The translations under genes and the position numbers were made by a program. From assembly GCF_019279795.1 (NCBI RefSeq), contig NC_056735.1, positions 1,934,838,199 to 1,934,902,198 of the forward strand: a stretch of 64,000 nucleotides of DNA, written 5' to 3'. Positions 1 through 12,429 of the stretch are shown here, one piece after another (position 1 is the stretch's first letter; every line of letters begins with the position of its first letter). Source of the stretch: Protopterus annectens. Its lineage: Eukaryota > Chordata > Ceratodontiformes > Protopteridae. The notes beneath the pieces were generated by a model. That model had not been told where the DNA came from. It ran no database searches and saw only the letters and a program-made list of their open reading frames with translations.

Positions 1-820
1 GGTGTTCTGACTCATTTATATGCATACCCATAGTACATAGCTACATTAACATATGCCTCACCGCTTCACTTACGACACAGGCATCCATTCTCCTGCTGGG
101 AAAAATGCGGTACTACATGTTACACATTCCCTATTCCCTACTGCTCTGGACCCAAGCTGCATATTTAATCACTGCAGGGATATTCAGAACCCCAAGGCTT
201 ATAGTCCTGACACATACAGGTCTTTAATTGTCAGGGTGTTCATGTGGTGATCTGGGTTTAGGCTTGTCTGCCTGGTGAACGGAACTGCCCTGACCATGTT
301 CAAATGTCAGACAAAGCAAATGGACAGGGTTTGTCCATTTTAAACATTTTATCTGTGTTTACAGACACAGGTGTTTGGGCACATGTCAGCAGCTTATAAT
401 GTTGGCAATACATAATATGGGTGGGGGTGGTTACAATACATAATCCACGGTGAGTGGTGTTCCCATTCACATTTGACTATTTCCTGTATTCATTCATACT
501 AGGATTATTATTTTGCACATGGCTTAACTATGAATTAACTACAGGTATGCAGTAGTACAGTCAACATATGTGAAGGTTTGTTACAGTATAAATGTACGGA
601 CCTCTGTAATACTCGGGGACTACCCCACATCCTTCACAACATTTCATGCTAATGTACATACTATTATTCTGTGAACTTTTGAAGTTTGTGAGAGCAGTAA
701 TTACATCTGTCCCTATTTGTCCACCCATCCTTTTAGGCTTTTTCCAGATTTTGTTGCTGTAATAGGTTGAGAGGTGGTGTCGGTATGTGATTGAGTTGAA
801 TATATACTGTCGATAATTCA
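1..820. other. No recognised feature
   Basis: AT-rich unique-looking sequence. Only short open frames occur (longest about 65 codons at 53-250) and none has a recognisable domain. I see no RNA gene or repeat end here. Confidence 0.5.
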
Positions 821-828
821 GTGGGGAG

Positions 829-1168
829 TAGGGTTACCACCTCTTCCTCTTTGCGAGGGGAAGTCCCACTTAGGACAGTTGTGTCCTGCGATGAAACCTA
901 AGACATGGCAAATGTCCTGTGATTTTAAGACAAAAGTATATTTCTTATTTTCTTTACTAGTTGCATGATACAAGCATTTTGTATCTGGAACACATAACTA
1001 TTATTTGGGATAGCATAAGCTATTCAAATGCTATGAAATAAGCTTTTATCTTGGCATACAAGTGTAATTCTGTCCTTTGCACTGGCCGGGGGTATGTTTT
1101 ATCCTGCAAATTCTCACATTTCTACAACGGATGTCCCACCTTGGGCATCTGAACAGGTGGCAACCCTA
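829..1168. mobile_element. hAT-type MITE, 340 bp
   Basis: The left end reads TAGGGTTACCACCTCTTC and the right end, reverse complemented, reads TAGGGTTGCCACCTGTTC, matching at 16 of 18 positions. The 8-bp sequence GTGGGGAG occurs directly outside both ends (821-828 and 1169-1176). An 8-bp target duplication with termini fitting YARNG is the signature of hAT transposons. The interior has no long open frame, so this is a non-autonomous copy. The second half of the terminal inverted repeat is diverged, so the copy is not very recent. Confidence 0.75.
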
Positions 1169-1176
1169 GTGGGGAG

Positions 1177-2457
1177 ACCTGCATGGTGGACAGCTGTTCC
1201 ATCCTGCATAGTATGTTCTGCATGTCTGTCTAGAAACTGAACAGTACCGTGACTACACGATACATGTTTTGTCCAGATGTGTACAGTACCAGACACTGTG
1301 GCGTGTAAACAACTCTGAGGTTTCAACAGGTTACTTATCCCACGCGGGATGTACACACATTTTGCCGAAACATGAACGCACGGGCATTTGGATTTACGTA
1401 ACTGTGATGGGATGTTTACAAACGTGGGATACATATTTGCAATCCTGACACTGCCTAGGACGATACTTCCTACTACATATGGGGAATACTCGCTATGTGT
1501 AGGTGTATGGCTGTGCAAGGCTGGTAGCTGGATTTGGTGGACATTCGGACATGGGTGCGGGTTATGTGCTATACAGGGGTTGTTGCGTATTACATTTGCA
1601 TGCATGGGTTCTGCTTTTGGATATCCCAGTTCCGCATATAGCATCCTATGTGTATGTGCCGGTTACGTTCTTGTTCATGTGTATAGCACATTTTAATATA
1701 CATATGTTTGTGTGTGTTTGGTATACAATTTGGACTGTCAGGTTTCTTTACGGTTGTTATATAGCCACAACTGCCCAGCTGTGTACTATCACTACCACTG
1801 TGGGACTGCTGGTGACCCTGCCCATGGGGCTAGATGTGTGTATTGGCGGTGCGATGACATGATGCGCTTCACTTCCACTGGGTATAACTACTTACAGTGC
1901 AGTACATTCCGCACACACGATTTTAAATATCATTTGTTCCATGGATGGAAACTCATATTGTGTTGCGTACATTTCTGTTTGGTTCTCCATCTTGTGTGGC
2001 CGGGAACTGTCTTGCATGCTTTGCGTATGTTTCATTATCCACGGACACTGATAGGTGCAATTACTATTGCAGGCAGACTATAATATTCAGCAGTTTAGGT
2101 TGCTCATCGACAGCTGACATTGACACGCCTCCGGGCGCAGCTTAGTAAAGCCCCATGCACTCACGCACGTGTCCTATGCACATGGATGTGGTGGCAGCAC
2201 ACCTTAATTAATATGCATATGGCACTACTACACCATATATATGCCACACGGCCGGCGCAGGCCTTACACCGGCCTTGCGCCGAGCTTCATGAATCCAGGG
2301 GATTATGATAGTAAATATGTACAATAAAAAGTAGTAGACATTCTTGCTATGATTTAATAAAATAAAGCAAATTAGTTTAAACAGTTCCCATAATGTAGCT
2401 TCAAATCTTATAAGTGATGTGTGTGTATTAACTAATGAGCACAGTCAATGATATTAT
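1177..2457. other. No recognised gene; CpG-containing stretch
   Basis: Several overlapping open frames of 100-176 codons lie here on both strands (for example 1114-1644 minus and 1388-1696, 1503-1862, 1712-2083 plus). They overlap one another and are Cys/Tyr/His-rich with no recognisable domain. CpG dinucleotides are more frequent than in the neighbouring AT-rich DNA, which lowers stop density. I treat these frames as chance. A GC-rich hairpin sits at 2253-2282. Confidence 0.45.
2253..2282. repeat. GC-rich inverted repeat (hairpin)
   Basis: CGGCGCAGGCC is followed after 7 bases by GGCCTTGCGCCG, giving an 11-12 bp stem with one bulged base. It lies in the only strongly GC-rich patch of the first 5 kb. 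Function unknown. Confidence 0.5.
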
Positions 2458-4745
2458 AACTGTTATTTATTTATTTATTTTATTTGACATTTGTTGACTG
2501 GGTTAGTCTGACTGAGCTGAAGCCCTTTTTCATCAGAGGCCCGGGGAACAAAGCTCCATAAGTAAGTATAAACAAGTACAATGTAAACAATTTTACATAA
2601 ATATTCAAAATAAAAAAAAAAAATCATATGTAATACATGATAACATCTCAATGTATTTACAATCAACATAATAAAAGCTCTCCAGTACAATATTTATAGA
2701 GAGTGGGGCTCTGGTTCAATTAATAGCTGCTTTGGTAGTAGAGTATAAATGTAATAATGACCTAGTTATGACAAAGCTGATACACAGAAGGAGAGTAGAT
2801 AGGAGAAGGAAAAAAGTTATGAGAGAAAGAGTTGAGAGGCAGGGGGAGATTGGTCAAGGAGGGTGGTTACAGTGACAGATCCAAGTTTTGTTTAGATAGT
2901 TTTTGGTAGCAGTTTTGAACTGATGTCGATGAGTGATGTTTCGAATGTTTAGTGGAAGTTTATTCCAAGACTGGGCCAGGGAGTAGCTATACAGGTTTTA
3001 CCTATTTTAAGTTTTGGCTTGTAGATAGAGAGAAGTTTTTGTTCAGCACTACTGAGAGATCTCTGTGGTGAGTACGGAGAGATTATTGAGGAAATACTGG
3101 GACAGAAAGAGGGAAGATACAGAATAGAATGAGTCATTTGAAGCTAAGAGAGGAGTAGGCTGTCTGGAAGCTCTAGCCAGTTTAACTTTTTTTAGAGCTA
3201 GGCAGTGGTGTGAGTAAAGGGGGTGGTCGGCAGCGAATTTAGACACTATGTTGTAGGTGGATTCTAGTTTCAATCGGAGGGTAGTTTGAAGGTTGGGAAG
3301 GATTTGTGAGCCATAGAGTAGGTTGGGGAGAAGGTAGGAATGAGATAGGGCAAGTTTGGCTTTATTGGTTAAGAATTTCTTATTCCTGTAAAGGAGTCCT
3401 AGTTTTTGATGGATTTTCTTAATGTTGTTAAGCATGTGCAGATCATATTTTTGGTGGTAATCAATGATCACCCCGTGTAGTTGGATCTGTAGTTCCACAT
3501 TGATAGGGATGTTATTATGGAATGTTATTGAGAAGGAGGATTTAAGATTACTCATATCTTTAGGGGTGAATAGCAGGAGTTTAGTCTTGTTTGGAGTTTC
3601 TTGGTGATCCAGTTCTCAATAGATAGGAAGGATGCCTGGGTAGCAGACTCTAGAGTGTATCTGCTATGGTAATACCAGTGGAGTCATCTGCATATTGAAC
3701 GAATGATGACTGTGGGCAGGATTTGTGCAGCTGGTCGGTGAAGATATTAAATAATAGTGGGCCAAGGACTGATCCTTGATAGATACTCATCTTAACTGGT
3801 AGTGCAGGAGAGATTGCCGAAAGCTATTTAACAGACTGGAGTCTATTTAACTAGTAAACCAGGAGATTGTGGTGGTGCACAGGTTGAGTTCTGAGAGTTT
3901 GTGTAAGAGGATGGGGTGGGAGACAATGTCTAAAGCTTTGGAGAGATCGAGAAACAGACAAGAGACCAGTTTGTTTTGATCACTAGGTTGTGATACGGTG
4001 TTAGTGAAGGAAATTAGGGCAGTGGTTGTGCTATGTTTAGGCCAAAAGCCATGTTGAGTGGGGGTAAGCAGGTTCTCTTGAGAGAGATTTTGAATGATTT
4101 GGTTGTGCACATATTTCTCCAGAAGTTTAGAAAGGGGAGATAGAATAGCAATGGATCTAAAATTGGAAAGTTCAGAGACGTTACCTCCTTTATGAATGGG
4201 TAAGAGGTAGAATTGTTTCCAAACTGCTACTATGTTGGCTTTGGAAATGGAGCAGTTAATGAGTATAGAGATGGGGAGGGCTAGAGAGAAGGCTGCTTTC
4301 TGGAGAAAGATTGGAGGAAGGTTGTCCATGGAGGGGGAGTATGGTTTAAGTTTCAGAAGTAGGGATTTAATGTAGTTAGTGGAGATGGTTTTGAGGGAAA
4401 AGTTGAATGAGGGTTTAGTGGGAGAAGGAGGGATGTTAGGGAGGGTATTGTTTGTGTTGGGGTTTGTTTGAGTAGTTAATTTGCTGATAGTTTCAATGAA
4501 ATAGTAGTTGAGGTTTGGTGGCAGTTTCTAGTGGTGAGTTAGAGGGACATGGTTGGGGGAAGATGTGTTGTCTGGATGGAAAATTTGATTGATAGTGTGC
4601 CAGAAAGTTTTGGGATTGTCTACCTTTGTGTTTTTAGGGTTATTATAGAAATTCCTCTTGTCATTGTAGACAAATTTCTTGGTGAGGTTGTGAAGTTGTT
4701 TATTTTGGATGAGGTGAAAGGGAAGTTAGTATTACAGTTGTAAGT
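2458..4745 (-). mobile_element. L2-like (CR1/L2-group) LINE, 5'-truncated
   Basis: The copy is read on the minus strand. Its 3' end is the (TAAA)n-like tail at 2458-2485, preceded by a conserved 3' block (about 2486-2560) found again at about 20850-20927 and 56690-56790 and in the SINE tail at 50037-50110. Upstream on the minus strand lie reverse transcriptase segments (3847-4329) and the C-terminal region (3049-3555). The 5' part, including the endonuclease, is missing, as is usual for LINE copies truncated during target-primed reverse transcription. The 5' limit near 4745 is approximate. Confidence 0.75.
3049..4329 (-). pseudogene. LINE ORF2 remnant: reverse transcriptase and C-terminal region
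   Basis: The minus-strand peptide at 3847-4329 has the order of a non-LTR reverse transcriptase: a WKQFYLLPIHKGG block (fingers motif), an FRSIAILSPLSKLLEKYVHNQI block, and LFLDLSKALD (motif A; the usual form is DLSKAFD, so Phe is replaced by Leu). The peptide at 3049-3555 matches the region after motif C in CR1/L2-group elements (DLHMLNNIKKIHQKLGLLYRNKKFL...). Between them, at about 3560-3840, the catalytic motif C region is out of frame with stops, so this copy is dead. The family is of the CR1/L2/Rex type; which clade exactly needs a phylogeny. Confidence 0.7.
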
Positions 4746-5942
4746 GGTATTACATTTTACCTTTGAGAATAGCCATCCATAGATCCCCATACATAAATAG
4801 ATATAATACTTCATGAAGTATTGTGTTGATTATTAGTGGAAGGCTGTAAAAAGACTAAATAAGTGATCATTAGGCAACTCCCTTCAAAACCATATGAAAT
4901 GAAACAACACTTATAATTCAGAGTCCAGTTTCTTAACAATTAGTTAAGTAAAAGATAATTTCAATTAGAATAGTAGTAACAAATAAATCATAACTTCATA
5001 ACTTTGTGACAGATTATAAGTAAATTAATAGCTGAAGTTTGCTTAACAAGAGAAGTTTGCACCGTTTAACAAGTCTCACTAGAATCATAAGAAGTAACAA
5101 CAATGGTGTTTATCACTTTAAGGCAGTAAGATAAACATGGGAGCATGAGTATACATCATTACGTTGCCTCTGTAAGCATAGTGTAAACCAAAATATGTTA
5201 AAATAATCTAAAGGAGATTGCAGAGTAAATGACTATTCTTTTTATATAGAAAACCCCTTGATAACTCTTTATATGAGTGGAACTAGCAAAGAGCTGAATC
5301 AGGTCAGTGCAAATGTTAACAAAACTGAATGTCTTTATTACGCTGGTAATGAGGTAAAGCGCAAGTGAGTGCATGTTAATGTTAATGCAGTAAGCATACT
5401 GTCAGTGCAGGAAAGGGGTTCATGTTCCGACTAATAAATGAGCTTCCAAGAAGCTCAGTAATAGAACACTATGTGTGCCGTTCAATGTGTTAATCCGCAA
5501 AGTAGATACAAAATAATGAATTTGTTTTCCCCTTTCCTTCGTAAATTATGTTTATGTGCCTCAATAAGCAGTGAAAGTTGCACGAGCAACCAAAGTCTGA
5601 AGCCGCAATAAAACCAATGAGACTCGCATAGTCGAATCAAGCCTCTCCTAGCACAGGAGAACCACATAAAACCTCGGTCCAAGTTTTAGTAATCAAATGT
5701 TCCTGTGCACTGCCAAAGTAGTAATCTGGAATAGCGACTATGCATGCCCCAGTACTTCACATCGTGACATCTTCTAAAAATGACATTTTTTTTCTCTTTT
5801 TTTATCCTCTCTTAAAGAAGAAGGAAGAAAGAAAAAAAAAACATTTAGTTAGTGCCGAGTGAGGGGAGGTGTTTGTGTAAACTAGATCGAAGGTTCCCTC
5901 ACAGAAACAGTTTCCAAATACAGTACACAAAACTTTGAAAAA
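4746..5942. other. No recognised feature
   Basis: AT-rich intergenic sequence between the L2-like LINE and the DIRS element. The open frame at 5482-5682 (minus) is short and unlike any known protein. Confidence 0.5.
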
Positions 5943-6110
5943 AAAGAAGTTATGTCTTACCATAATGTTCCATCTGTGTTGTAGATTTTTTGTTCATTCA
6001 TTACAGATAGGACCTCTGTTCCGTCCTCGGAACTGATACGGACATTTTCCAGCTTGCGCAAGCCAAAATCTCTCAGCTAAGAACCTATCCACAATGCCCC
6101 TCTCCTAGAT
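5943..6110. repeat. DIRS left inverted terminal repeat
   Basis: Pairs in inverted orientation with about 12430-12583. Shared blocks include CATTACAGATAGG, GCGCAAGCCAA, CTCAGCTAAGAACCTA and CCCCTCTCCTAGATACTCC. Confidence 0.8.
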
Positions 6111-6234
6111 ACTCCAGATTGAGTCTGCCCACCCTAGATAGAAGATGTAGTAATAGGAAAAAAGTTAGGAGGCTCTGTCTGAGCAAATACCCTAATCAGG
6201 AGTTCTTAAAGTCCACAAGGAATCCAGGTAGGGG

Positions 6235-6350
6235 GAAGGAAGTAATGAATGGACAAAAGATCTACAACACAGATGGAACGTTATGGTAAGTCATAACTTC
6301 TTTATCTGATGTTGTAAATCTTTTGTTCATACATTACAGATAGGACCGAG
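6235..6350. repeat. DIRS internal complementary region
   Basis: The sequence at 6240-6305 is the reverse complement of the left terminus (5943-6005). The adjoining 6310-6350 is the reverse complement of the right terminus (about 12540-12583). The two termini are therefore represented back to back, as expected for the internal region thought to template circle formation in DIRS replication. Confidence 0.8.
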
Positions 6351-6420
6351 TCCCCAGCTACTTCAGTCATGGGTGGCCCTAAGGAAGGCTATTCCTGAAC
6401 ACCATAGAACCAAAATATGC

Positions 6421-7802
6421 TCATCCCGTGGAGGCCATATCCAGTTTGTAATGAGATATGAAGGTATGAGGTCTTGCCCAAGTGGCTGCTGCCCATATAT
6501 CATCCATAGAGGTTCTGGAATGAAAAGCTACAGAAGTAGCCATAGATCTGGTAGAATGAGCCTTTATTCTGGGAGGTAAGGGTAGCTTATTCTGTTGGTA
6601 GATAAAGGTAATGACATTTCTAAGCCAAGAGGATAAAGTCACTTTGGAAACAAGTTTACCCAATCTGGGTCCTGCAAAGACCACAAACAATTGGTTTGTT
6701 TTCCTGAAAGATTTAGTCCTGTCCAAATAACAACGAAGCTGCCAGTGCACATCAAGGGTGTGCAAAAGGTACTCCCCTCTATTAGAATGCCTTGGGAAGA
6801 AAACCAGCAGGTCAATAGATTGGTTAATGGAAAATCCAGAAATGACCTTGGGCAAGAAAGAAGGGTCAGTACGAAGGGACACCCTATTCATGTGGAAGAT
6901 CAAGTAAGGACTCTTGACACTCAAGGACTGCAGCTCAGATACTCTTCTCGCTGAGGTGTATGCTACTAGAAGTATGGTTTTCCATGACAAAAATTTCAAA
7001 TCACATGAATCAAAGGGCTCGAAGGGACAGACTGTGAGAGACTGAAGCACCAGAGTCAAGTTTCAGGGTTCTAAGGGAGGCTTGACCGGAGGTTTAACAT
7101 GCAATACTCCCTTCAAAAAGGTCTTGCATAGGCGGTGTGATATAATTGAAGAATTATCAAGACCATTATGAAAATTGGTGATAGCTGCTAAATGTACAGT
7201 GATCATTGAAGCTGAGGCTCCTGCATGTAGAAAAGTAGTCAGGTTGTTGTTGTTGTTGCTGTGTCTTTCGGCTTATCCCAGTTAGGGGTCACCACAGCGG
7301 AACTCTGGTCCGCTAATGTTTGGTAGTGGATTTTTACGTGCCGAGTTACCAGCCCTGATGCACAACCTTCAACGAAGGCACACCCATTCACGCATGCCTC
7401 CACACAGAAGACGCTCTAACTGAGAATCGAACGGAACAATGTCTTGCTGTGAAGTGACAATGCTACTGCAGCACCACTACTACAAGTCTGTAGAAAAGTA
7501 GCCAAGTATTGTAGAATATTCTGAATAGGCATAGAGAAAGGGTCTAAGTTCTGGTCTTTGACCCAAATAGAGAACCTAGTCCATTTACTAGAATAAACCT
7601 TTCTAGTGGAAGGTTTGTTTGAGGCCAGAATAATTTCATGAACAGGAGCTGGGATGTCAGGCAGCCTGGAAATCATTGGAAGTGGAGGAACCAAGCTGTG
7701 AGCTTGAGACTGTGCAGGTTTGGATGAATCAATCCCTGAGGATGAGATAATAGGTCCTGGGAATGATCCAGGATCCATGGGCTCTGAATCAGATGAGGCC
7801 AT
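6421..7802 (-). pseudogene. DIRS tyrosine recombinase fossil
   Basis: The minus strand holds two parts. An N-terminal core-binding region (about 7500-7700; STRKVYSSKWTRFSIWVKDQ and following) resembles the SAM-like domain of tyrosine recombinases. A catalytic region (6421-7059) includes a YTSARRVSELQSL block and the HSTRSMATSVAF...ATWARPHTFISHYKLD block typical of DIRS recombinases. In the family this enzyme integrates a circular DNA intermediate without making a target duplication. The domain is split by the SINE at 7239-7488. This is a broken fossil. Confidence 0.8.
7239..7488 (-). mobile_element. tRNA-derived SINE with (AAC)n tail, inserted in DIRS
   Basis: Read on the minus strand, the head begins GTAGTGGTGCTGCAGTAGCA and has a B-box-like CCGTTCGATTCTC. 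It is followed by a conserved body (CTTCTGTGTGGAGGCATGC..., GTTGAAGGTTGTGCATCAGG, GTAAAAATCCACTACCAAAC) and a LINE-like tail CTGTGGTGACCCCTAACTGG, ending in AAC repeats (GTTGTTGTTG on the plus strand at about 7243-7258). The 13-bp direct repeat TGTAGAAAAGTAG flanks it at 7226-7238 and 7489-7501. The plus-strand SINE at 40961-41228 belongs to the same family. Confidence 0.85.
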
Positions 7803-7860
7803 AGAAACTGGAACCAGACTTGACGTGGCCAGTAGGGAGCAGTGAGGATCACTTTGCTTT

Positions 7861-9905
7861 TCAACCTCTGAGCTTTCTGGAGAAATTTTGGAATGAGGGG
7901 AAATGGGGCAAAGGCATACAGAAGACCCAAGGCCAATCGTGCATTAAAGCATCCCTCAGTGGTTCTCTCTGAGGGGGGATCAAGGCAAAATAGCTCCTGA
8001 ATTTGTAGTTCAGGGGGCAAGCAAACAGGTCACAGCAAGGATTGACCCAAAGTTGGAAGATCCGATCTGCTACTACAGGGTTGAGGGACCATTCGTGAGG
8101 CATCAGGATGTTCCTGCTCAGATTGTCCACAATAAGTTTGAAACTTCGGGGAATGTACATTGCTATAAGAAAGTGACTGGAAGCTACTGTCCAGTGCCAA
8201 ATCCTCATGGCTTCTCGAAACAGGGGGTAAGATCTGGTTCTGCCTTGTTTGTTGATATACCAGATGACTGACATGTTGTCTGACTGAATTGCAATGGTCC
8301 CCGAGGGTAGGGATGATTAGAATGCTTGCACCACTAAGAGTACTGCCCTCAGTTCCAGGACATTTATTTGCAAGTTGGCCTTGATGGGGGTACAGGTGCC
8401 TTGGACAGTCTTTCCCTGAAAATGCCCCCCCCCACCCTAACAGTGAAGCATCCGTGGTCACCATGGCCATGGGTTGGGGAAGACAGAACAGTCAACACCA
8501 AAGATTCTTTTGTGGCTCCATCCACCATAGCATTTCTTCCTTGCAACAGTTTGTAAGGCATATCATGTGGTTGAGTGGGTGGGTTAACAACTACCATTGT
8601 GCAGAAAGGAGCCACTGCAGGATTATCATGTGCAGTCTCGCCAGTGGTATTAAAGTAATGGCAGCTGCCATGGAGCCCAAAAGTTGCAGTACAAGACGTG
8701 CTGGTACAAACGTGTGAGGAAGAAGGTCTTATTTTCAAAAGCCTGTGAAAGGGAAGAGAAGCTTGACAGGATGCTGTGTCAAAGACCGCTCCAATAAATT
8801 CCAGTGTCTTCATTGGGGACATCTGAGATTTGTCTTTGTTGATTGTAATCCCCAAGTGGTGAGCGAGACCTTGAGTGTAAGAGAGGCTATTGACTAGGAG
8901 ATTCCTGGTTGGGGTGGTAAAGAGCCAGTTGTCTAGATAGGGAAACACCTGGAATCCTTGTAGTTGAAGATGGGCTACCACAACTGCCATACATTTGTTG
9001 AACACTCAGAGGGCTGTCGAGAGATTGAATGGCAGTGCCCTGAACTGGTAGTGATTGACTCCCAGCCAGAAGAGGAGAAACCTCTGGGAGCAGTGGTCCA
9101 TCTTTATGTGGTAGTATGCATCCTATAGGTCTATAGAGCACATCCAGTTGTCCGCCCTAGGAAGGGAAGAATGGACTGTACTGTGACCATCTGGAATTTT
9201 TGAGGTTTGATAAATTTATTCAGTAGGCTGAGATCCAGGATTGATCTCCAGCCCCCTGTCCTTTTTGGCACTAAAAAGAACCTCGAGTAAAACCCGGATC
9301 CTGTCTGTTCTGGTGGGACTGGTTGGATGACTCTTTTTCTTTGTGGTTTTTCTATTTCTAAGGCTGGTAATTCCCTCTGATTGGGTGGTACATCGGGGAT
9401 TTGTTTGACGGGTCTGGGAGCTAAGTTGAATGGTATTCGGTAGCCTCTGGATATTATTCTGTGCACCAAAACATTGGTAGTAATAAGATGCCAGGCTGGT
9501 AGATGCAGAGAAAAATGACCCCTGACTGCTTCCAGAGGAAAGCAATCGGGCCACTGCTCAGGAGTGCTGGTAGGGTCTGCCAGAGAATGAATCTCTGGCT
9601 CCCTGGTTACGCAGACCCCCCTCTACCCCAAAAGGGGCATCTTCCATATGAGTGGCCACCTCTTCCCCAGGAGGATTGTTCACCACGAGTGTCACGAAAG
9701 GATCCTTGGGATTTCTTGAACCATATTTTTCCTCCCTTCTGGTTCCTGGAATAGGACCTTTGGGGGTTGGAAAAACATATGCCCACAGCAGATAAGGTCT
9801 TTCTGTCTTTCTCAATACGTGCAAGTGTGTCTCATACCTTGGGTCTGAAAAGTGCAGATTCGTCGACAGGTGCATTGATGAAGGAAGATTTAAAGGGGTC
9901 TGCAA
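7861..9905 (-). pseudogene. DIRS reverse transcriptase-RNase H fossil
   Basis: Minus-strand fragments contain, in order, a reverse transcriptase with FYSRFFLVPKRTGGWRSILD (about 9300-9250), a palm region with FQVFPYLDNWLF (about 8940), an RNase H block VTTDASLLGWGGAF (about 8460-8420), and the DIRS-typical downstream segment VDNLSRN...CDLFACPLNYKF (about 8130-8000). This part of the family copies the element RNA and removes the RNA strand. The fossil is broken, with several interruptions. Confidence 0.8.
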
Positions 9906-10099
9906 ATTCGCACAATTGCATCAAAGTATTATGTCTCATGACAACACCAGATGCGGTACCTTGAGCTGCCCCCTTGGTGGTGTGAGATATCAAACGCATC
10001 GAGGAGTTTGAGATGGATTCAAGGGTAGCTAGCTGCAAGGCTACAGTGTCATGTACCTCATCAGGCAGTACCCCCACCAAACAGGTAGACATTTCAGAA

Positions 10100-12056
10100 A
10101 TTAGGTCTCTCTGGAGTCAAGTAAAGTGTGTCAGATAATTCAGCGACCGAATGGTGATGTTCACGGACACATAGGTCCGCTTTCCTAATCTGTCCATGGT
10201 CCGGGATTCCCTGTTTGGAGGATGGACAGTGGAATGATCTTCTGCTAGTTCCCTTTTGGTGGCCACTACCATGGCCATAGAATAAACTGTCAGCTGCTTG
10301 GACCAATGGGGCTTGCCTTCAGGTGTAGATAAAATTTTGTCTGGCCTCCGGGGGACAGGTTCTACATTATTCAGGGCCTTCCAGGCATGCTGCACAATTA
10401 GTTTAACAAGATCATCTGCTGGTGGGGTTACCCAAGAAGTAGATGGCCAGGCACGGAAGGCCTGCAGAAACACTGATTCATCAGAAGAAGGGTTAGAGGA
10501 CTTCCATTCCCCCCACTGTTTGAGGATTTTGTGAATGTCTCTGAATGAAACATCATCTGGGGGAGAGCATGGAGACCCTGCTCCCTCATCACAATCAGTG
10601 TCTTCTGTGATAGATTCCTCCAGGGAGTCAAGGTGTTTTCTCTTGCACTGTTTTTTCCAGGGTGACTCTCCAGTGGGATCTTCTGAGAAGGACTCTGGAG
10701 AAGGGGTTCCCTTCACAGAGGGCTCTTGTGACTCCCGTGCCCAGGGACCCGACCTAGTGGGTTGGGAGAGAAGCATGCTAGGGGAGGTTTCTGATACTGG
10801 TTTCCTAGGTGCTGGCTGTGAGCCTTCGGAATGAAGGGCCCTTTCCATCACCTGTACAGCAGGCCCACTCGAGCCCACCTCCAGTTGAGGGGTTCCGAGA
10901 GAATTGGAAGCCATTGGAGCCATGGACATAGATGGTGCCGGTGAGAAAATATGTGCCGGATTAGGTACCAAGGTACGGATGGTCCAAGCACCGCTCCAGG
11001 AAAGCATCAGTTCCATCGTAGCTGATGCAGCAAGGGTGGTCGGTGCCTACAGGGAAGACACTGTTGTCAGAGCCAAGACAGTATGTACCGAAGTGAACAT
11101 TGGTACCAGGAACAGGGAGGATGCTGGAGGAGGATAAGCAGGGGAAGATGAGGTAAAGGATTCTGAGCCAGGAGGGATGGAAGGTCTAGCTGGAATGGGC
11201 AATTCCCTAGCTGCCAGAAGCTGATCCACAACCCGCACTAGGTCTAGTTCAGAAAAAATCCTTGTGGATCTAAAGGAGGCTGCTGAAGGGGAATCAGATC
11301 TTTCTAGAAAGGGACTAATCCACTGCTCCAAGAAAGGGTCATAAGTTGGAGAATATCTTGTCCTTGGCAGGTATTCAAATTTTGGAGCCGATGAAGCCGA
11401 AAAAACTGTCAGCACCGTGGATGGTGACAAGGCATGTACAGTATTCAGAGACCATGGACCCAAAGAAGCTGTCGGCACCATGAACGGGGATGGTGCCAAA
11501 GCATGTACAGACATCGGAGCCCATGGAGCCAAGGAGACTGTTGGCACTGTGGATGGAGATGGTACCGAGGCATGTACAGTCATCAGTGCAAATGTGGGAA
11601 CCAAGGACGCCACCGAAGTCAGTGGTGCCATGGTTGGAACCAAAATAGGAATGAATACCATGGTCGGCACCGAGGGAGAGGACACAGATCTGGGTGCCGA
11701 AGAGGTCTGCATCGAGGGCGCTGGTGAAGCACATTGTTGACTCAGTTCTGTAACTGATGGGGATGCAGGAACCGAATGACTCCATTTTTCCTTATATTTT
11801 TTGGTCTTAGGAGGGGGGGGTGAGACCTCCGATCCAGATAGAGCTCTGAGAAGGGTGTCTTGAGTAACCCTTTTAAAATAAGTTTATTCTTACAATCTGC
11901 TAGTGTCCGATTACTAAAACTAGCACAAATGTCACAATCAGCTTTAATATGATCCATGCCCAAACAGTAGACACAACAGACATGTGTATCTGAGTTAGGC
12001 ATCTTACATCCACACTTGTTACACTGTTTAAAACCCAGCTTAGGTTTGTCTGGCAT
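10100..12056 (-). pseudogene. DIRS gag-like ORF fossil
   Basis: The beginning on the minus strand (11742-12056) has a Cys/His cluster, CNKCGCKMPNSDTHVCCVYCLGMDH, matching the zinc-binding N-terminus of DIRS gag-like proteins. A Pro/Ser/Val-rich stretch follows with imperfect repeats of about 21-24 residues (about 11400-11700; units containing VPT.SL.PWAP and TVHALSPS). Then comes a region around 10120-11010 with LTVYSMAMVVATKRELAEDH. Broken fossil. Long plus-strand frames in the same interval are mirror frames of this skewed sequence. Confidence 0.7.
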
Positions 12057-12101
12057 GGTAAGGAAAACAATGCAATCCTATAGAAAGAATAAGATAAAAT
12101 A

Positions 12102-12136
<35 letters not shown>

Positions 12137-12429
12137 TCTTTAAAATATAAAGATAAAATAATAAAATACCAGTGATGTTAATTAAGGAATATCACTAGTA
12201 AAAAGGGAAGGCCTGTCAAAGAGAGGAGAGAGTGACAGTAACAAAAAAAGTAAAAAATTAAATTACCAAGGAAAAGGGTAGGAAATAGGCCTAGGTTATA
12301 GACAACAGTGAAAAAAGGCTAACTTGACTAAAAATGTAGTAATTTATTAGAACAAACTGTCATAAAATCAATAATTTACTACTTAGCTATGAGAGAGATG
12401 GTTATCACATCTGACTAGGTACGTGGCAA

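Noticed and set aside
1114-1644. 176-codon minus-strand open frame
   Set aside because: Overlaps several equally long plus-strand frames in a CpG-containing stretch. No domain, odd composition (Cys/His/Pro/Thr). Length alone is not enough.
10298-11740. Plus-strand open frames of 77-107 codons over the DIRS gag-like region
   Set aside because: Mirror frames of the skewed minus-strand coding sequence.
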